A stretch of 64,000 nt of DNA from Methylobacterium sp. J-077 (GCF_022829365.1 NZ_JAKSYJ010000102.1:62001-126000); one strand, 5' to 3'; positions 16,441-28,465 are shown, counted from the stretch's first letter. A program made the numbers and translations. The notes: generated by a model from the sequence alone, not told the origin.

Positions 16441-16479
16441 ACGGCGCTGCCCATCGTCGTTGACGGACAAGGATATGCT

Positions 16480-16496
16480 TGCAGAAGTCATGCCAA
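16480..16496 (-). promoter_or_regulatory. sigma54 (RpoN)-type -24/-12 promoter of the nas operon
   Basis: The minus strand reads TTGGCATGACTTCTGCA, aligned with the consensus YTGGCACGNNNNTTGCW with two mismatches and the GG/GC spacing exact. It would start transcription near 16469, giving a leader of about 150 bases that contains the terminator. A lone TGCAC half-site (16586-16590) about 90 bases upstream could be part of an NtrC site, but this is weak. Confidence 0.55.
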
Positions 16497-16807
16497 GCAC
16501 GATCCATACTTATAAGGTATTCCGAATGTTAATGGATTTGCAGCTGCCCGTCGGTCCGTGCGGGCCGGCCGGACACGGATCGCGCTGCACAAAAAGCGGG
16601 CTGGCGGTCGCTTAAACGATCAGCGGGACTACGACTGAGCAGTACCGAGCTGCCATTCCGGTCGCAGGCTGAGGGATGCTGCATCGTTCACGCCGTGATT
16701 GCGAGCGCGAAGGCGCGATCCTGTCATGTGCCGCGATTGGCTTCGCTGCGCCCGCGAAGACCGCGAGACTGCGGCCAGCGCTCGCGCTGGGGGGCCCGAT
16801 ACCGAAA

Positions 16808-17020
16808 TCAGATCAGCGTCGAGAGCATCGCCAACAGGCCCAGGGTCGGCATGGCGCCGGCCACGAGGACCCAATACCAAGAGGGGACAAAGCCGGGACG
16901 GCGGTTATCGTTGCAGGCGCGCGGAGCCTTGGCGCCGCGGCGAACATAGCGTCGGAGCTCGATCCGGCTGCGCGGATGCGAGGTCGACGAGGCGGTATCG
17001 AGTTTGCGGCATCCGGGCAT
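16808..17020 (-). CDS. possible small single-helix membrane protein
   Basis: A 70-residue frame from the ATG at 17020. Its end (CNDNRRPGFVPSWYWVLVAGAMPTLGLLAML) has a single hydrophobic helix after a CNDNR-type segment that I associate with short proteins of methylobacteria. There is no clear ribosome-binding site, and an upstream TTG at 17110 would add 30 residues. The rest of the gap 16497-17116 shows only the promoter region and a short inverted repeat (TCCGTG at 16555-16560 with CACGGA at 16574-16579). Confidence 0.3.
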   Translation of the reverse strand: MPGCRKLDTASSTSHPRSRIELRRYVRRGAKAPRACNDNRRPGFVPSWYWVLVAGAMPTLGLLAMLSTLI

Positions 17021-17116
17021 GGCAAAGACGTAACGGCCGAGGCTCGGCAACGTTCCTCGATCTGCCACGTCCGAGCATCGTCCGAATGACGAAATGGACG
17101 TGTTGTCCAACCGCGC

Positions 17117-18130
17117 TCAATCCGCCAGAGCGGCCTGGTAGAGATCGGGCCTGTAGACGGCTGTCGCTGCGTCTTCCAGGCGGCTCTCCGGCGAAATCTG
17201 ATGCGAAGCCTGCATCTGCGCCACCAGCCAGCGGGCGGCCTCCGGACGCGGCTCCTGCACGCGCGCGCCGAGATCGAGACGTCCCGGCATCGGCCGCGTC
17301 GCGCCGGCTCCGTCGAGGATCACCTCACCGTGGTAGGACCGGCCGATCAGGTCGGCGTCCAGGTTGAGATAGGTCCGGTGCGCGAGGCGATGGACCAGAT
17401 CGGTTCGGTTGGACGGGTCGGCGCACCATTGGCCGGCCCGCGCCACCGCCCGGACAAGAGGCAGCGTCGCGCCATCGAGCCGCGCGGACACGGCCAGCAC
17501 CTTCTCGGGGGCATCGGGGGCGAGTTCGCTGCCGAGCGCCGCGATCCGCCCATGGCCCGCCGCCACGGCCACGTCGTTCCATGGGGCGCCCGCGCAGTAG
17601 CCATCGACCAGACCGCGCGTCAGGGCCTCGACGCTATGCTGCGGCGGGACCACGACCGTGCGGAAAGCCGTGGGGTCGAGGCCGCCGGCCTCGGCGAACA
17701 GGCGCAGCTGGTAGGTGTGGCAGGAGAACGGATGCACGGTCCCTAGGGTCAGCGGCCGGCCCGCGTCCCGGCGCTCGACCGCCACCCGGGCGAAGGCGCG
17801 GGCCACGTCCGCCAGGGCCTCGCTCTCCGGGGCCATGGCCGCCCAGAGGCCGCGCGATACCGTGATGGCATTGCCGTTGGCGCTGAGCTGCAATGGCACG
17901 ACGAGGTCGGAAGGTGGTCCGGACAGAGCGAGCCGGCTCGCGAGGGCGAGCGGCGCCAGCATGTGCGCGCCGTCGAGATGTCCGAGCGCGAGGCGGTCGC
18001 GCAGGGTCGCCCAGGACGGCTCGGCCGAGAGGTCGAGCTCCAGCCCTTCGGACCGGGCGAAGCCGAATTCGTGCGCCGCGATCAACGGCGCGGCATCGCA
18101 GAGGGGGATGTAGCCGAGCTGGAGCCTCAT
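17117..18130 (-). CDS. nasS: nitrate/nitrite sensor of the NasS (NrtA/CmpA-like) family
   Basis: 337 residues, no signal peptide, which separates it from the periplasmic transporter subunits it resembles. Features of the NrtA/CmpA fold include LGYIPLCDAAPLIAAHEFGFA at the N-terminus, HPFSCHTYQLRLF, and GYCAGAPWNDVA. NasS binds nitrate in the cytoplasm and sequesters the ANTAR protein NasT until nitrate is present. The gene start overlaps the nasT stop (ATGA), so the two are made together. It is transcribed toward the nas leader and structural genes. No nitrate permease gene lies in the window. Confidence 0.9.
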   Translation of the reverse strand: MRLQLGYIPLCDAAPLIAAHEFGFARSEGLELDLSAEPSWATLRDRLALGHLDGAHMLAPLALASRLALSGPPSDLVVPLQLSANGNAITVSRGLWAAMAPESEALADVARAFARVAVERRDAGRPLTLGTVHPFSCHTYQLRLFAEAGGLDPTAFRTVVVPPQHSVEALTRGLVDGYCAGAPWNDVAVAAGHGRIAALGSELAPDAPEKVLAVSARLDGATLPLVRAVARAGQWCADPSNRTDLVHRLAHRTYLNLDADLIGRSYHGEVILDGAGATRPMPGRLDLGARVQEPRPEAARWLVAQMQASHQISPESRLEDAATAVYRPDLYQAALAD

Positions 18131-18714
18131 CCGAGCAGATCCGCCGTGGTGACGATGGCCCGGGCGATGTCGGCGATCTTGCGCTTCTCGTTCATGGCCT
18201 TGCGCCGCAGCTGCTTGTAGGCCTCGTCCTCGGTCAGCCCCTTGAGGTTCATCAGGATGCCCTTGGCGCGCTCGATCAGCTTGCGGTCGGCCAGCTCGCC
18301 GCGGGCCTCCGACAATTCGCGCTGGAGCCGTGCGAAAGCGTTGAAACGCAGGATCGCGATGTCGAGGATCGACTTGATCCGCTCGGCCCGCAGCCCGTCC
18401 ACCACGTAGGCCGAAATGCCCGCGTCGACCGCCGCCTGCATCATGGTGGTGTCCGACCGGTCGACGAACATCGCCACCGGCCGCTCGACCTGCCGGGAGA
18501 CCCCTGACATCTGTTCCAGGATGTCGCGGCTCGGGCTCTCCAGGTGGATCACCACCACGTCGGGCTTGAGGGCGGTCACCCGTTCCAGCAGGTCGGCGGT
18601 GTCCGGGATCACGACGATCCGGCCGATGCCGGCCGCGCGCAAGCCCTCCTCCAGGATCGCCGCTCGGGCGCGGCTGGGGTCGATCACGGCGACGGTCAGG
18701 TTGGATTCGGTCAT
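18127..18714 (-). CDS. nasT: ANTAR-domain antiterminator, NasT-like
   Basis: 195 residues from the ATG at 18714. Residues about 1-120 form a receiver-like domain (VAVIDPSRARAAILEEGL; DVVVIHLESPSRD), and the C-terminus (about 135-190) is an ANTAR RNA-binding domain: LIERAKGILMNLKGLTEDEA followed by AYKQLRRKAMNEKRKIADIA. NasT, when released from NasS, binds paired hairpins in nas leaders and stops a terminator forming. A matching terminator lies in the leader at 16372-16440. A long helix joins the two domains, as in other NasT/AmiR proteins. Confidence 0.93.
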   Translation of the reverse strand: MTESNLTVAVIDPSRARAAILEEGLRAAGIGRIVVIPDTADLLERVTALKPDVVVIHLESPSRDILEQMSGVSRQVERPVAMFVDRSDTTMMQAAVDAGISAYVVDGLRAERIKSILDIAILRFNAFARLQRELSEARGELADRKLIERAKGILMNLKGLTEDEAYKQLRRKAMNEKRKIADIARAIVTTADLLG

Positions 18715-18892
18715 CGGGGCCCGGTCGGGGCGGGTCTTCTCGGGGGGGGCGGCTCGGGCTGCCCGGCCAAGCCGCAGGGAAAGCAAGGTGTGTGCCCCGC
18801 GGCCGTCGCCAGCGTTACCGCCGCGCAAAGAAACGGTCCAGCTTCCGCCGCAATGCTGGGGGCATTCTGGCGATCTCGGAACGATCGCGGGG

Positions 18893-19489
18893 ATGGTGAA
18901 ACGGATGCGCAGGCCAGACCAGCTTGCCCTGACGGATGCCACCTCCGGGCGCGTGTCGATGCCGTTCCTGCCGACCGTGGTGGTGGTGGCGATCCTGGGC
19001 GTGGCCTCACTGTACTGCCCATCGTCACAGCCGACGCCGCCGGACGCCCGCGCCGAGATGACCGAGCGCGAGGCGCCCTCGCCCACCGCCTTCGCCAAGC
19101 CTACCGCGATTTCTGAGCCGGTTCGGCGCCCCGCCTCCTTGGCCTTCGCCGAAGTCTATCCCCTGCTTCCGACACCGCCCGCAAGGCCGGCGATCGCGGC
19201 GCGGGCGACGTCGCATATCGCGACCGCGAGCCGCCATTCCTGCCCCGGCCGGCGCTGCCCGGAGACGCCCCAGCGCGTCGCGGATCCGTTGGCGGCGGGC
19301 CGAGCCGAGGCCCCGGATTCGGACGAGGCCGGGCTGCTGCCCCCCGCCGCCCTGCCCTTCGCCGCCTCGGTGGCCGAACAGCTGGCGCCCGCTGCCCGCG
19401 CCGTCGGCGATGCGGCCAGCCTGATGCGCGACGGCGCGGCGGCCGTGCAGGGCTCCGTCGCCCTGGTGGTGGCCGACTGCCTGCGCTGA
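18893..19489 (+). CDS. membrane-anchored, proline/alanine-rich hypothetical protein
   Basis: 198 residues from an ATG at 18893 (the GTG next to it would do equally well). One hydrophobic helix (MPFLPTVVVVAILGVASLYC, about residues 22-41) follows a short basic N-terminus, then an extended Pro/Ala-rich region and a C-terminal amphipathic stretch. Two cysteine groups (CPSSQ and CPGRRC) are present. I do not recognise a family. It is transcribed away from nasT, across a gap of about 180 bases, and is not obviously linked to either neighbour. Confidence 0.55.
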   Translation: MVKRMRRPDQLALTDATSGRVSMPFLPTVVVVAILGVASLYCPSSQPTPPDARAEMTEREAPSPTAFAKPTAISEPVRRPASLAFAEVYPLLPTPPARPAIAARATSHIATASRHSCPGRRCPETPQRVADPLAAGRAEAPDSDEAGLLPPAALPFAASVAEQLAPAARAVGDAASLMRDGAAAVQGSVALVVADCLR

Positions 19490-19627
19490 CCCGCACGTCG
19501 ATCGGACTGCACCGCGCCTTATTCGGTTCAGCTTGCCGTGTGACCGCCTCTGGACCTCGCAACCGGGCGTCCTAGGTGCGTTGCAGCGGATGGCCGGGGG
19601 ACCCGGCTTCGCGGGAGCCGGGGCCGG

Positions 19628-21513
<1,886 letters not shown>

Positions 21514-21517
<4 letters not shown>

Positions 21518-23589
21518 GCGGCGCTGACACTCCCGCCAAGGCGGGCTTCGCTGAGATCGATACGCTCAGCATCAACACCATCCGGACGCTCGCGATCGAC
21601 GCGGTGCAGAAGGCCAATTCCGGCCATGCCGGCGCGCCGATGGGCTTGGCCCCGGTCGCCTACACCCTGTGGAACCGTTATCTCCGCTACGATCCGGCAC
21701 ATCCGCATTGGCCGAATCGCGACCGGTTCGTGCTGTCCTGCGGCCACGCGTCGATGCTGCTCTACGCCCTGCTGCACCTCGCCAACGTCGCCGAGAGCGA
21801 CGGCGGCAACGCGCCGGCGGTGACGCTCGACGAGATCAAGAAATTCCGGCAGCTCGACAGCCGGACCCCGGGGCACCCCGAGTACCATTTCACCACCGGC
21901 GTCGAGACCACCACCGGCCCCCTCGGCCAGGGAGTGGCCAACTCGGTCGGCATGGCGATGGGCAGCCGCTTCCTCGGCGCACATCTTAACCGGCCCGAGC
22001 TGCCGCTGTTCGATTACAATGTCTACGCGATCTGCTCGGACGGCGATCTGATGGAGGGCGTGGCTTCGGAGGCCGCCTCGCTCGCGGGCCATCTGCGGCT
22101 CGGTAACCTCTGCTGGATCTACGACGACAACACCGTCACCATCGAGGGCCACACCGAACTCGCCTTTGGCGAAGAGGTCGCGACCCGGTTCCTGGCCTAT
22201 GGCTGGCAGGTGCTGCGGGTGGCCGACGCCAACGACCTGCACGCGATCGCCGGTTCGCTCGACACGTTCCTCGCCACCAACGACCGGCCGACCCTGATCG
22301 TCGTCAAGTCGGTGATCGGCTACGGCGCCCCTAAGAAGCAGGGCACCTCGAAAGCGCATTCGGACGCGCTCGGCGAGGACGAGGTCAAGGGCGCCAAGCG
22401 CGCCTATGGCTGGCCGGAGGATGCGCAGTTCCTGGTCCCGGACGGCGTGCACGAGAACTTTCGCGATGGCATCGGCCAGCGCGGCGCCGCCCTGTACGAT
22501 TCCTGGCAGGACCTCCTCGCCGCGGCCCGGGCGGCCGATGCCGACCACGCCGAGGATCTCGCGGCCCTCCTGGAAGGGCGCCTGCCCGAGGGCTGGGACA
22601 AGGACATCCCGGTCTTCGAGCCCGACGCCAAGGGCATCGCCACGCGGGAATCCTCCGGCAAGGTGCTCAACGCCATCGCCCAGCACGTGCCGTTCATGCT
22701 CGGCGGCTCGGCCGATCTGGCCCCGTCCAACAAGTCGAACCTCACCTTCGAGGGCGCCGGCTCGTTCGGGCCGTTCTCGCCGGGCGGACGCAACCTGCAT
22801 TTCGGCGTGCGCGAGCACGCGATGGGCTCGATCGTGAACGGGCTCGGCCTGTCGGGCCTGCGGGCCTACGGCGCGACCTTCCTGGTGTTTGCCGACTACA
22901 TGCGCCCGCCGATCCGGCTCGCCTCGCTGATGGAGCTGCCGGTCTTCCACATCTTCACCCACGATTCGATCGGCGTGGGCGAGGATGGGCCGACCCACCA
23001 GCCGGTGGAGCAGCTGCTGTCGCTGCGCTGCATCCCGGGCCTGGTCACCCTGCGCCCGGCCGACGCCAACGAGGTCGCCGAGGCCTACCGGGTGATCTTC
23101 TCCCTGAAGGATCAGCCGGCGGTGCTGGCGCTCTCCCGCCAGCCGCTGCCGACTCTGGATCGGACCAAGTTCGGCGCGGCCTCCGGCACGGCGAAGGGCG
23201 CCTACGTGCTGGCCGACAGCGACGGGACGCCGGAGGTGATCCTGATCGGAACCGGGTCGGAGGTGCAGCTCTGCGTCGGCGCCTACGAGGCGCTGAAGGC
23301 CGAGGGCGTGAAGGCCCGCGTGGTCTCGATGCCGTCCTGGGACCTGTTCGAGCGCCAGGACAAAGCCTACCAGGATTCGGTGCTGCCCCCCGCCGTCAAG
23401 GCGCGAGTCACCGTCGAGCAGGGCAGCATCATCGGCTGGGACCGCTACGCCGGCACCGAGGGTACGGTGATCGGCATGGACACGTTCGGCGCTTCGGCCC
23501 CGATCAAGGAGCTCCAGACCAAGTTCGGCTTCACCCCCGAGAAGGTTCTGGAGGCCGCCAAGGCACAGCTGGCCAAGCATAAGCGATAA
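21514..23589 (+). CDS. tkt: transketolase
   Basis: 691 residues, full length for the family. The ThDP-binding domain shows [29 protein letters not shown] and the GDG-type motif [22 protein letters not shown] with the metal-binding Asp. The pyrimidine domain has [15 protein letters not shown] with the catalytic Glu, and [15 protein letters not shown]. It transfers two-carbon units between sugar phosphates in the pentose phosphate pathway, and in methylotrophs can also serve carbon assimilation. It sits in a run with GH15 upstream and transaldolase/isomerase downstream. Confidence 0.97.
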
Positions 23590-23596
23590 GGCGTGT

Positions 23597-23705
23597 CCCC
23601 TCCCCCTTGCGGGGAGGGGTCAGGGGTGGGGGTGGTTCAGAAGGAGCCGCCGAGCCTCATCCGGCACCACCCCCACCTCCGGCTCCTCCTCGCAAAGGGG
23701 AGGAG
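23597..23705. repeat. intergenic inverted repeat between tkt and tal-pgi
   Basis: A 9-bp hairpin (23597-23605 with 23611-23619, CCCCTCCCC/GGGGAGGGG) is followed by a G-rich block that is complementary to a C-rich block after a short spacer (CAGGGGTGGGGGTGG against CCACCCCCACCTCC). Its whole length can fold. It may dampen read-through inside the gene row. A short related hairpin recurs at 26598. Confidence 0.6.
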
Positions 23706-23740
23706 AGCAGGGCGTGAGTAGGGAAGGACGAGGAACCGAC

Positions 23741-26587
23741 ATGAACGCGCTCAAGGCCCTGCACGACGAACAGGATCAGGCGGTCTGGCTGGATTTCGTG
23801 GCCCGCGGCTTCATCCAGAAGGGTGAGCTGAAGCGCCTCGTCGAGGCGGACGGCCTGCGCGGAGTCACGTCCAACCCGTCGATCTTCGAGAAGGCGATCG
23901 GCCATTCGGAGGAGTACGATGCCAGCCTGAAGGCCGTGCAGGAGAACGGCGACAGCCGGGTCATCGACCTCTACGAGGGCCTGGCCATCGCCGACATCCA
24001 GGCCGCCGCCGACGTGCTCCGCCCGGTCTACGAGGCGAGCGACGGGGCGGACGGCTACGTCAGCCTCGAAGTCTCGCCCTACCTGGCGCTCGACACCGCG
24101 GCGACGCTCCACGAGGCGCGGCGCCTGCACAAGGCGGTCGGCCGCGACAACCTGATGGTGAAGGTGCCGGCGACGCCCGATGGCATCCCGGCGATCCGCC
24201 AGCTCACGGCCGAGGGCATCTCGATCAACGTGACGCTCCTGTTCTCGCAGGAGGCCTATGAGGCGGTGGCCCGCGCCTTCGTCGACGGGCTCGACGCCCG
24301 GGCCAAGGCCGGCCACGACGTGTCGAAGATCGCCAGCGTCGCGAGCTTCTTCATCAGCCGGATCGACGTGCTGGTGGACAAGCTGCTCGACGAGAAGATC
24401 GCCCAGGCCAATGACCCCGACGAGAAGGCGGCGCTCGGCCAGCTCAAGGGCAAGGTCGCGATCGCCAACGCCAAGCTCGCCTACCAGCGCTACCGCAAGA
24501 TTTTTTCGGAATCCAAGTGGACGGCCCTGGCCGAGAAAGGCGCCAAGGCGCAGCGCCTGCTCTGGGCCTCCACGGGGGTGAAGAACAAGGCCTATTCCGA
24601 CGTGCTCTACGTCGAGGAGCTGATCGGGCCGAACACCGTCAACACCATGCCGCCCGCCACCATGGACGCGTTCCGCGACCACGGCACCGTCCGGGCGACG
24701 ATCGAGGAGGACGTGCCCGGCGCCGAGGCCGTCATGGCCCGGCTCGCCCGGGCCGGCATCGACATCGAGGCCGTGGCCGAGCAGCTGGTGACGGAGGGCG
24801 TGCAGCTGTTCATCGACGCCGCCGACAACCTGCTCGGCGCCGTCGCCGGCAAGCGCGCGGCGCTGCTCGGCCGGCGCCTCGACGGCCAGAGCTTGGTCAT
24901 GGACGTCACCCTCGCCACTGAGGCCAAGAAGACCGTCGAGGCCTGGCGCGCGAGCGGTTCGATCCGGCGGCTCTGGGCTGGCGACGCCACCGTCTGGTCC
25001 GGCCACGACGAGGCGAGCTGGCTCGGCTGGCTGCACATCGTCGAGGAGGAATTGGCGAAGGCCGCCAACTACGCCGCCTTCTCCGACTGGGTGAAGCAGG
25101 AGGGCTTCACCGATGCGGTGGTGCTGGGCATGGGCGGCTCCAGCCTTGGCCCCGAGGTGCTGAGCCTGACCTACGGCCAGCGCGAGGGCTTCCCGAAGCT
25201 CCAGATCCTCGATTCGACCCACCCGGATCAGGTACGTGCCCTGGAGGCGAGCATCGATCTCGGCCGGACCCTGTTCATCGTCTCCTCCAAATCAGGCTCG
25301 ACGCTGGAACCCAACGTCTTTCGCGACTACTTTTTGGGGCGCGTGAAGGAGACGCTGGGTGACCGGGCGGGCGACCATTTCGTCGCCGTGACCGACCCGG
25401 GCTCCGACATGGAGCGCGCCGCGCAAAGCGATCAATTCAAAAAAATCTTCTATGGCGTGAAGCAGATTGGCGGCCGCTACTCGGTGCTGTCGGCCTTCGG
25501 GCTGGTGCCGGCCGCGGCCCTCGGCCTCGACGTGAAGGCGCTGCTGGAGACGGCCCGGATCATGGTCCGCTCCTGCGGGCCGGTGGTGCCGCCCGCCCAG
25601 AACCCGGGCGTGCTGCTCGGCACCGCCATGGGCGCGGCGGGCCTCGCGGGCCGCGACAAGGTCACGATCATCGCCTCGCCGGGCATCGACAGCTTCGGCG
25701 CCTGGGCCGAGCAGCTCATCGCCGAATCGACCGGCAAGCAGGGAAAGGGCCTCGTGCCGGTGGATGGCGAACCGGCGAGCGTCCCGGCGGTCTACGGCCG
25801 CGACCGGTTCTTCATCTACCTGCGCCTCGACGGACATGCCGAGGAGGCGCAGGACGAGGCCCTGCGCGCCCTGGAACGCGACGGCCACCCGATCGCGCGC
25901 ATCACCCTCGATTCGGTCGAGCAGCTGCCGCAGGAATTCTACCGCCTGGAGATGGCCACCGCGGTGGCCGGCGCGGTGCTCGGCATCAATCCCTTCGACC
26001 AGCCCGATGTCGAGGCCAGCAAGATCGAGACGAAGAAGCTGTTCTCGGAGGCCGAGCGCGACGGCGCCCTCCCCGCGGAGACGCCGCTGTTCGAGGACGG
26101 GTCCATCGCCCTCTACGCCGACCCGAAGAACGCCGAGGCCCTGCCCCAGGCGTCGGACGGCCTGGAGGCGGCGCTCAAGGCGCAGGTCGCCCGTCTGAAG
26201 GACGGCGATTATCTCGGGCTGCTGGCCTATGTCCCGCGCGACCCGAAGGCCACCGGAATCCTGCAGGAGGCGCGGATCGCCGTGCGCGACGCCCGCAAGG
26301 TCGCGTCCTGCCTGGAATTCGGGCCGCGGTTCCTGCATTCCACCGGGCAGGCCTACAAGGGCGGCCCGGATACCGGCGTGTTCCTGCAGATCACCGCGGA
26401 GCCCACCGAGGACCTGCCGATCCCCGGCCGGGCGCTGGGCTTCGCCACCGTGGTGGCGGCGCAGGCCCGGGGCGACTTCGCGGTGCTGGCCGAGCGCGGC
26501 CGCCGGGCATTGCGGGTCCACATCAAGGGCGACCTCGACGCCGGACTGAAGCGTATCGCAGCGGCGTTGAAGGCGGCGGTGGCTTAG
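23741..26587 (+). CDS. tal-pgi: bifunctional transaldolase / glucose-6-phosphate isomerase
   Basis: 948 residues from the ATG at 23741 (AAGGACGAGGA upstream). Residues 1 to about 365 are transaldolase: GVTSNPSIFEKAI (41-53), the Schiff-base Lys141 in NLMVKVPATPDG, and LWASTGVKN. Residues about 385-948 are phosphoglucose isomerase: VLGMGGSSLGPEVL, ILDSTHPDQV, VSSKSGSTLEPN and an extended C-terminus. The fusion joins the non-oxidative pentose phosphate branch to the fructose-6-P/glucose-6-P step. Such fusions are known in alphaproteobacteria and some others. It lies in line with tkt, gnd and pgl. Confidence 0.95.
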   Translation: MNALKALHDEQDQAVWLDFVARGFIQKGELKRLVEADGLRGVTSNPSIFEKAIGHSEEYDASLKAVQENGDSRVIDLYEGLAIADIQAAADVLRPVYEASDGADGYVSLEVSPYLALDTAATLHEARRLHKAVGRDNLMVKVPATPDGIPAIRQLTAEGISINVTLLFSQEAYEAVARAFVDGLDARAKAGHDVSKIASVASFFISRIDVLVDKLLDEKIAQANDPDEKAALGQLKGKVAIANAKLAYQRYRKIFSESKWTALAEKGAKAQRLLWASTGVKNKAYSDVLYVEELIGPNTVNTMPPATMDAFRDHGTVRATIEEDVPGAEAVMARLARAGIDIEAVAEQLVTEGVQLFIDAADNLLGAVAGKRAALLGRRLDGQSLVMDVTLATEAKKTVEAWRASGSIRRLWAGDATVWSGHDEASWLGWLHIVEEELAKAANYAAFSDWVKQEGFTDAVVLGMGGSSLGPEVLSLTYGQREGFPKLQILDSTHPDQVRALEASIDLGRTLFIVSSKSGSTLEPNVFRDYFLGRVKETLGDRAGDHFVAVTDPGSDMERAAQSDQFKKIFYGVKQIGGRYSVLSAFGLVPAAALGLDVKALLETARIMVRSCGPVVPPAQNPGVLLGTAMGAAGLAGRDKVTIIASPGIDSFGAWAEQLIAESTGKQGKGLVPVDGEPASVPAVYGRDRFFIYLRLDGHAEEAQDEALRALERDGHPIARITLDSVEQLPQEFYRLEMATAVAGAVLGINPFDQPDVEASKIETKKLFSEAERDGALPAETPLFEDGSIALYADPKNAEALPQASDGLEAALKAQVARLKDGDYLGLLAYVPRDPKATGILQEARIAVRDARKVASCLEFGPRFLHSTGQAYKGGPDTGVFLQITAEPTEDLPIPGRALGFATVVAAQARGDFAVLAERGRRALRVHIKGDLDAGLKRIAAALKAAVA

Positions 26588-26597
26588 GCACAGGCAT

Positions 26598-26616
26598 CCC
26601 CCTCCCCGCAAGGGGG
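26598..26616. repeat. short hairpin between tal-pgi and gnd
   Basis: CCCCCT (26598-26603) pairs with AGGGGG (26611-26616) across a seven-base loop. It resembles the first arm of the block after tkt. There is no U run, so it is not a convincing terminator. Confidence 0.4.
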
Positions 26617-26641
26617 AGTTGAAATCCTGAGGAGATCACAG

Positions 26642-27622
26642 ATGCAACTCGGCATGATCGGCCTCGGCCGGATGGGCGGCAACATCGTCCGGCGCCTCCT
26701 GCGCGATGGGCATACGGCCGTGGTGTTCGACCAGAACCCGGCGGCGGTCGCCGGGCTGGTCGAGGCCGGCGCGGTCGGCGCGTCGAGCCTGGAGGATCTG
26801 GTCTCGAAGCTGGAGATGCCCCGGGCCGCCTGGGTGATGCTGCCGGCGGGCGCCATCACCGAGGAGGCGGTCAAGACGCTGGCCGGCCTGATGCAGGCGG
26901 GCGACTGCGTCATCGACGGCGGCAATTCGTTCTACGGCGACGACGTGCGCCGGGGCATCGCGCTGAAGGCCAAGGGCCTGCACTACGTCGATGTCGGCAC
27001 CTCGGGCGGCGTCTGGGGGCTGGAACGCGGCTACTGCATGATGATCGGCGGCGACACCGAGACCGTCGATCGCCTCGATCCGATCTTCAAGACCTTGGCG
27101 CCCGGCATCGGCGACATCCCGAAGACGCCGAACCGCGCGGGCCGCGACCCCCGCGCCGAGCAGGGCTACATCCATGCCGGGCCGACCGGCGCGGGCCATT
27201 TCGTCAAGATGATCCATAACGGCATCGAGTACGGCCTTATGCAGGCCTATGCCGAGGGATTCGACATCCTGAAGCACGCCAATTCGGAGGCGCTTCCGGC
27301 CGAGCGCCGCTTCGACCTGAACATGGGCGACATCGCCGAGGTCTGGCGGCGCGGCAGCGTCGTCTCGTCCTGGCTCCTCGACCTGACCGCCCAGGCGCTG
27401 GCCGGCGACGAGAACCTTCAGGACTTCTCCGGCTACGTCGAGGATTCCGGTGAGGGCCGCTGGACAATCAATGCCGCCATCGAGGAGAGCGTGCCGGCCA
27501 CCGTCCTGTCCAACGCCCTGTACCGCCGCTTCCGCTCCCGGGAACAGGAGAGCTACGCCGACAAGCTCCTCTCGGCCATGCGCAAGGGATTCGGCGGCCA
27601 CCAGGAACCGAAGAAGTCCTGA
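26642..27622 (+). CDS. gnd: 6-phosphogluconate dehydrogenase, decarboxylating (short NAD-type)
   Basis: 326 residues with GAGGAG upstream of the ATG. The Rossmann motif is [26 protein letters not shown] and the catalytic segment [19 protein letters not shown] are diagnostic, as is [19 protein letters not shown] with its catalytic Lys. The 300-330-residue form is the short Gnd/YqeC class, which often uses NAD rather than NADP; the residues that follow the second strand (FDQNP) are consistent with NAD. It converts 6-phosphogluconate to ribulose-5-phosphate and CO2. Pgl follows after 3 bases. Confidence 0.95.
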   Translation: MQLGMIGLGRMGGNIVRRLLRDGHTAVVFDQNPAAVAGLVEAGAVGASSLEDLVSKLEMPRAAWVMLPAGAITEEAVKTLAGLMQAGDCVIDGGNSFYGDDVRRGIALKAKGLHYVDVGTSGGVWGLERGYCMMIGGDTETVDRLDPIFKTLAPGIGDIPKTPNRAGRDPRAEQGYIHAGPTGAGHFVKMIHNGIEYGLMQAYAEGFDILKHANSEALPAERRFDLNMGDIAEVWRRGSVVSSWLLDLTAQALAGDENLQDFSGYVEDSGEGRWTINAAIEESVPATVLSNALYRRFRSREQESYADKLLSAMRKGFGGHQEPKKS

Positions 27623-27625
27623 CCC

Positions 27626-28351
27626 ATGAGCCTTCCCGCCGGAACCCACGTCCTGCCCGATCCGCAGGCGGTCGCCCGCGAGGCGGCCGAGCGGCTGATC
27701 GTGGCCTGCGGCGAGACCCAATCCGAGCGGATCGCGATCGCCCTGTCCGGCGGCTCGACCCCGAAAGTGCTCTACGGCCTCCTCGCCGGCCCGGACTACG
27801 CCGCCCGGGTGCCGTGGGAGCGGATCCACTGGTTCTTCGGAGACGACCGGGTGGTGCCCTGGGACGATGAGCGCAGCAACGTCCGGATGGTCCGCGAGGC
27901 CTTCGGGCACGGCTCCCGGATCCCGTCGACGCACCTGCACTTCATCCCGTCCGACGAGGGTGCGGAGGTCGGGGCCCGGGCCTACGAGCGCATCCTGCTC
28001 GATTTCTACGGGGCCGAGACCCTCGACCCCGCCCGGCCGCTGTTCGATCTGGTGCTGCTCGGCCTCGGCGAGGACGGTCATACGGCCTCGCTGTTTCCCG
28101 GCAAGCCGGCGGTCGATGAGACCACGCGCCTGGTCGCGCCGGTGCCCGAAGCCGGCCTGGCGCCGTTCGTGCCGCGTATCAGCCTGACGCTCCCGGCCCT
28201 GGCCTCCTCGCGGCACGTGCTGTTCCTCGTCACCGGCGCCGGCAAGCGCGAACCCCTGGCCCGGCTCGCCGCCGGCGAAGATCTGCCCGCGGGTCGGGTG
28301 ACCAATCTGGGCGACGTGGCCTGGCTGCTCGACGAGGCCGCTGCCGGTTAA
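27626..28351 (+). CDS. pgl: 6-phosphogluconolactonase
   Basis: 241 residues (DevB/NagB-like fold). Motifs include IALSGGSTPKVLYGLLA, VPWERIHWFFGDDRVVPWDDERSN and LLGLGEDGHTASLFPG, all conserved in the enzyme that opens 6-phosphogluconolactone. It immediately follows gnd, so the oxidative pentose phosphate steps two and three are coupled. Glucose-6-phosphate dehydrogenase (zwf), the first step, is not next to it, which is unusual for such clusters. Confidence 0.95.
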   Translation: MSLPAGTHVLPDPQAVAREAAERLIVACGETQSERIAIALSGGSTPKVLYGLLAGPDYAARVPWERIHWFFGDDRVVPWDDERSNVRMVREAFGHGSRIPSTHLHFIPSDEGAEVGARAYERILLDFYGAETLDPARPLFDLVLLGLGEDGHTASLFPGKPAVDETTRLVAPVPEAGLAPFVPRISLTLPALASSRHVLFLVTGAGKREPLARLAAGEDLPAGRVTNLGDVAWLLDEAAAG

Positions 28352-28465
28352 AAGCCCGCGTGGACCGTTACGGTCTGGCAAGGCGGCCGCGCTAGACCGG
28401 GTTGCCTGCTGCGTGGTCCGGGTCCGACCGCGTGGCGGCGGCGGTTCTATGCCACGAAGGGCCAG

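Noticed and set aside
16586..16590. NtrC binding site upstream of the nas promoter
   Set aside because: Only one TGCAC half-site is present, the second half does not match; not enough to call.
16676..17089. 137-residue plus-strand frame in the nas upstream gap
   Set aside because: No domain, no ribosome-binding site, composition like random GC-rich sequence.
23597..23705. CRISPR-like repeat
   Set aside because: The units are inverted, not direct, repeats with no regular spacers.
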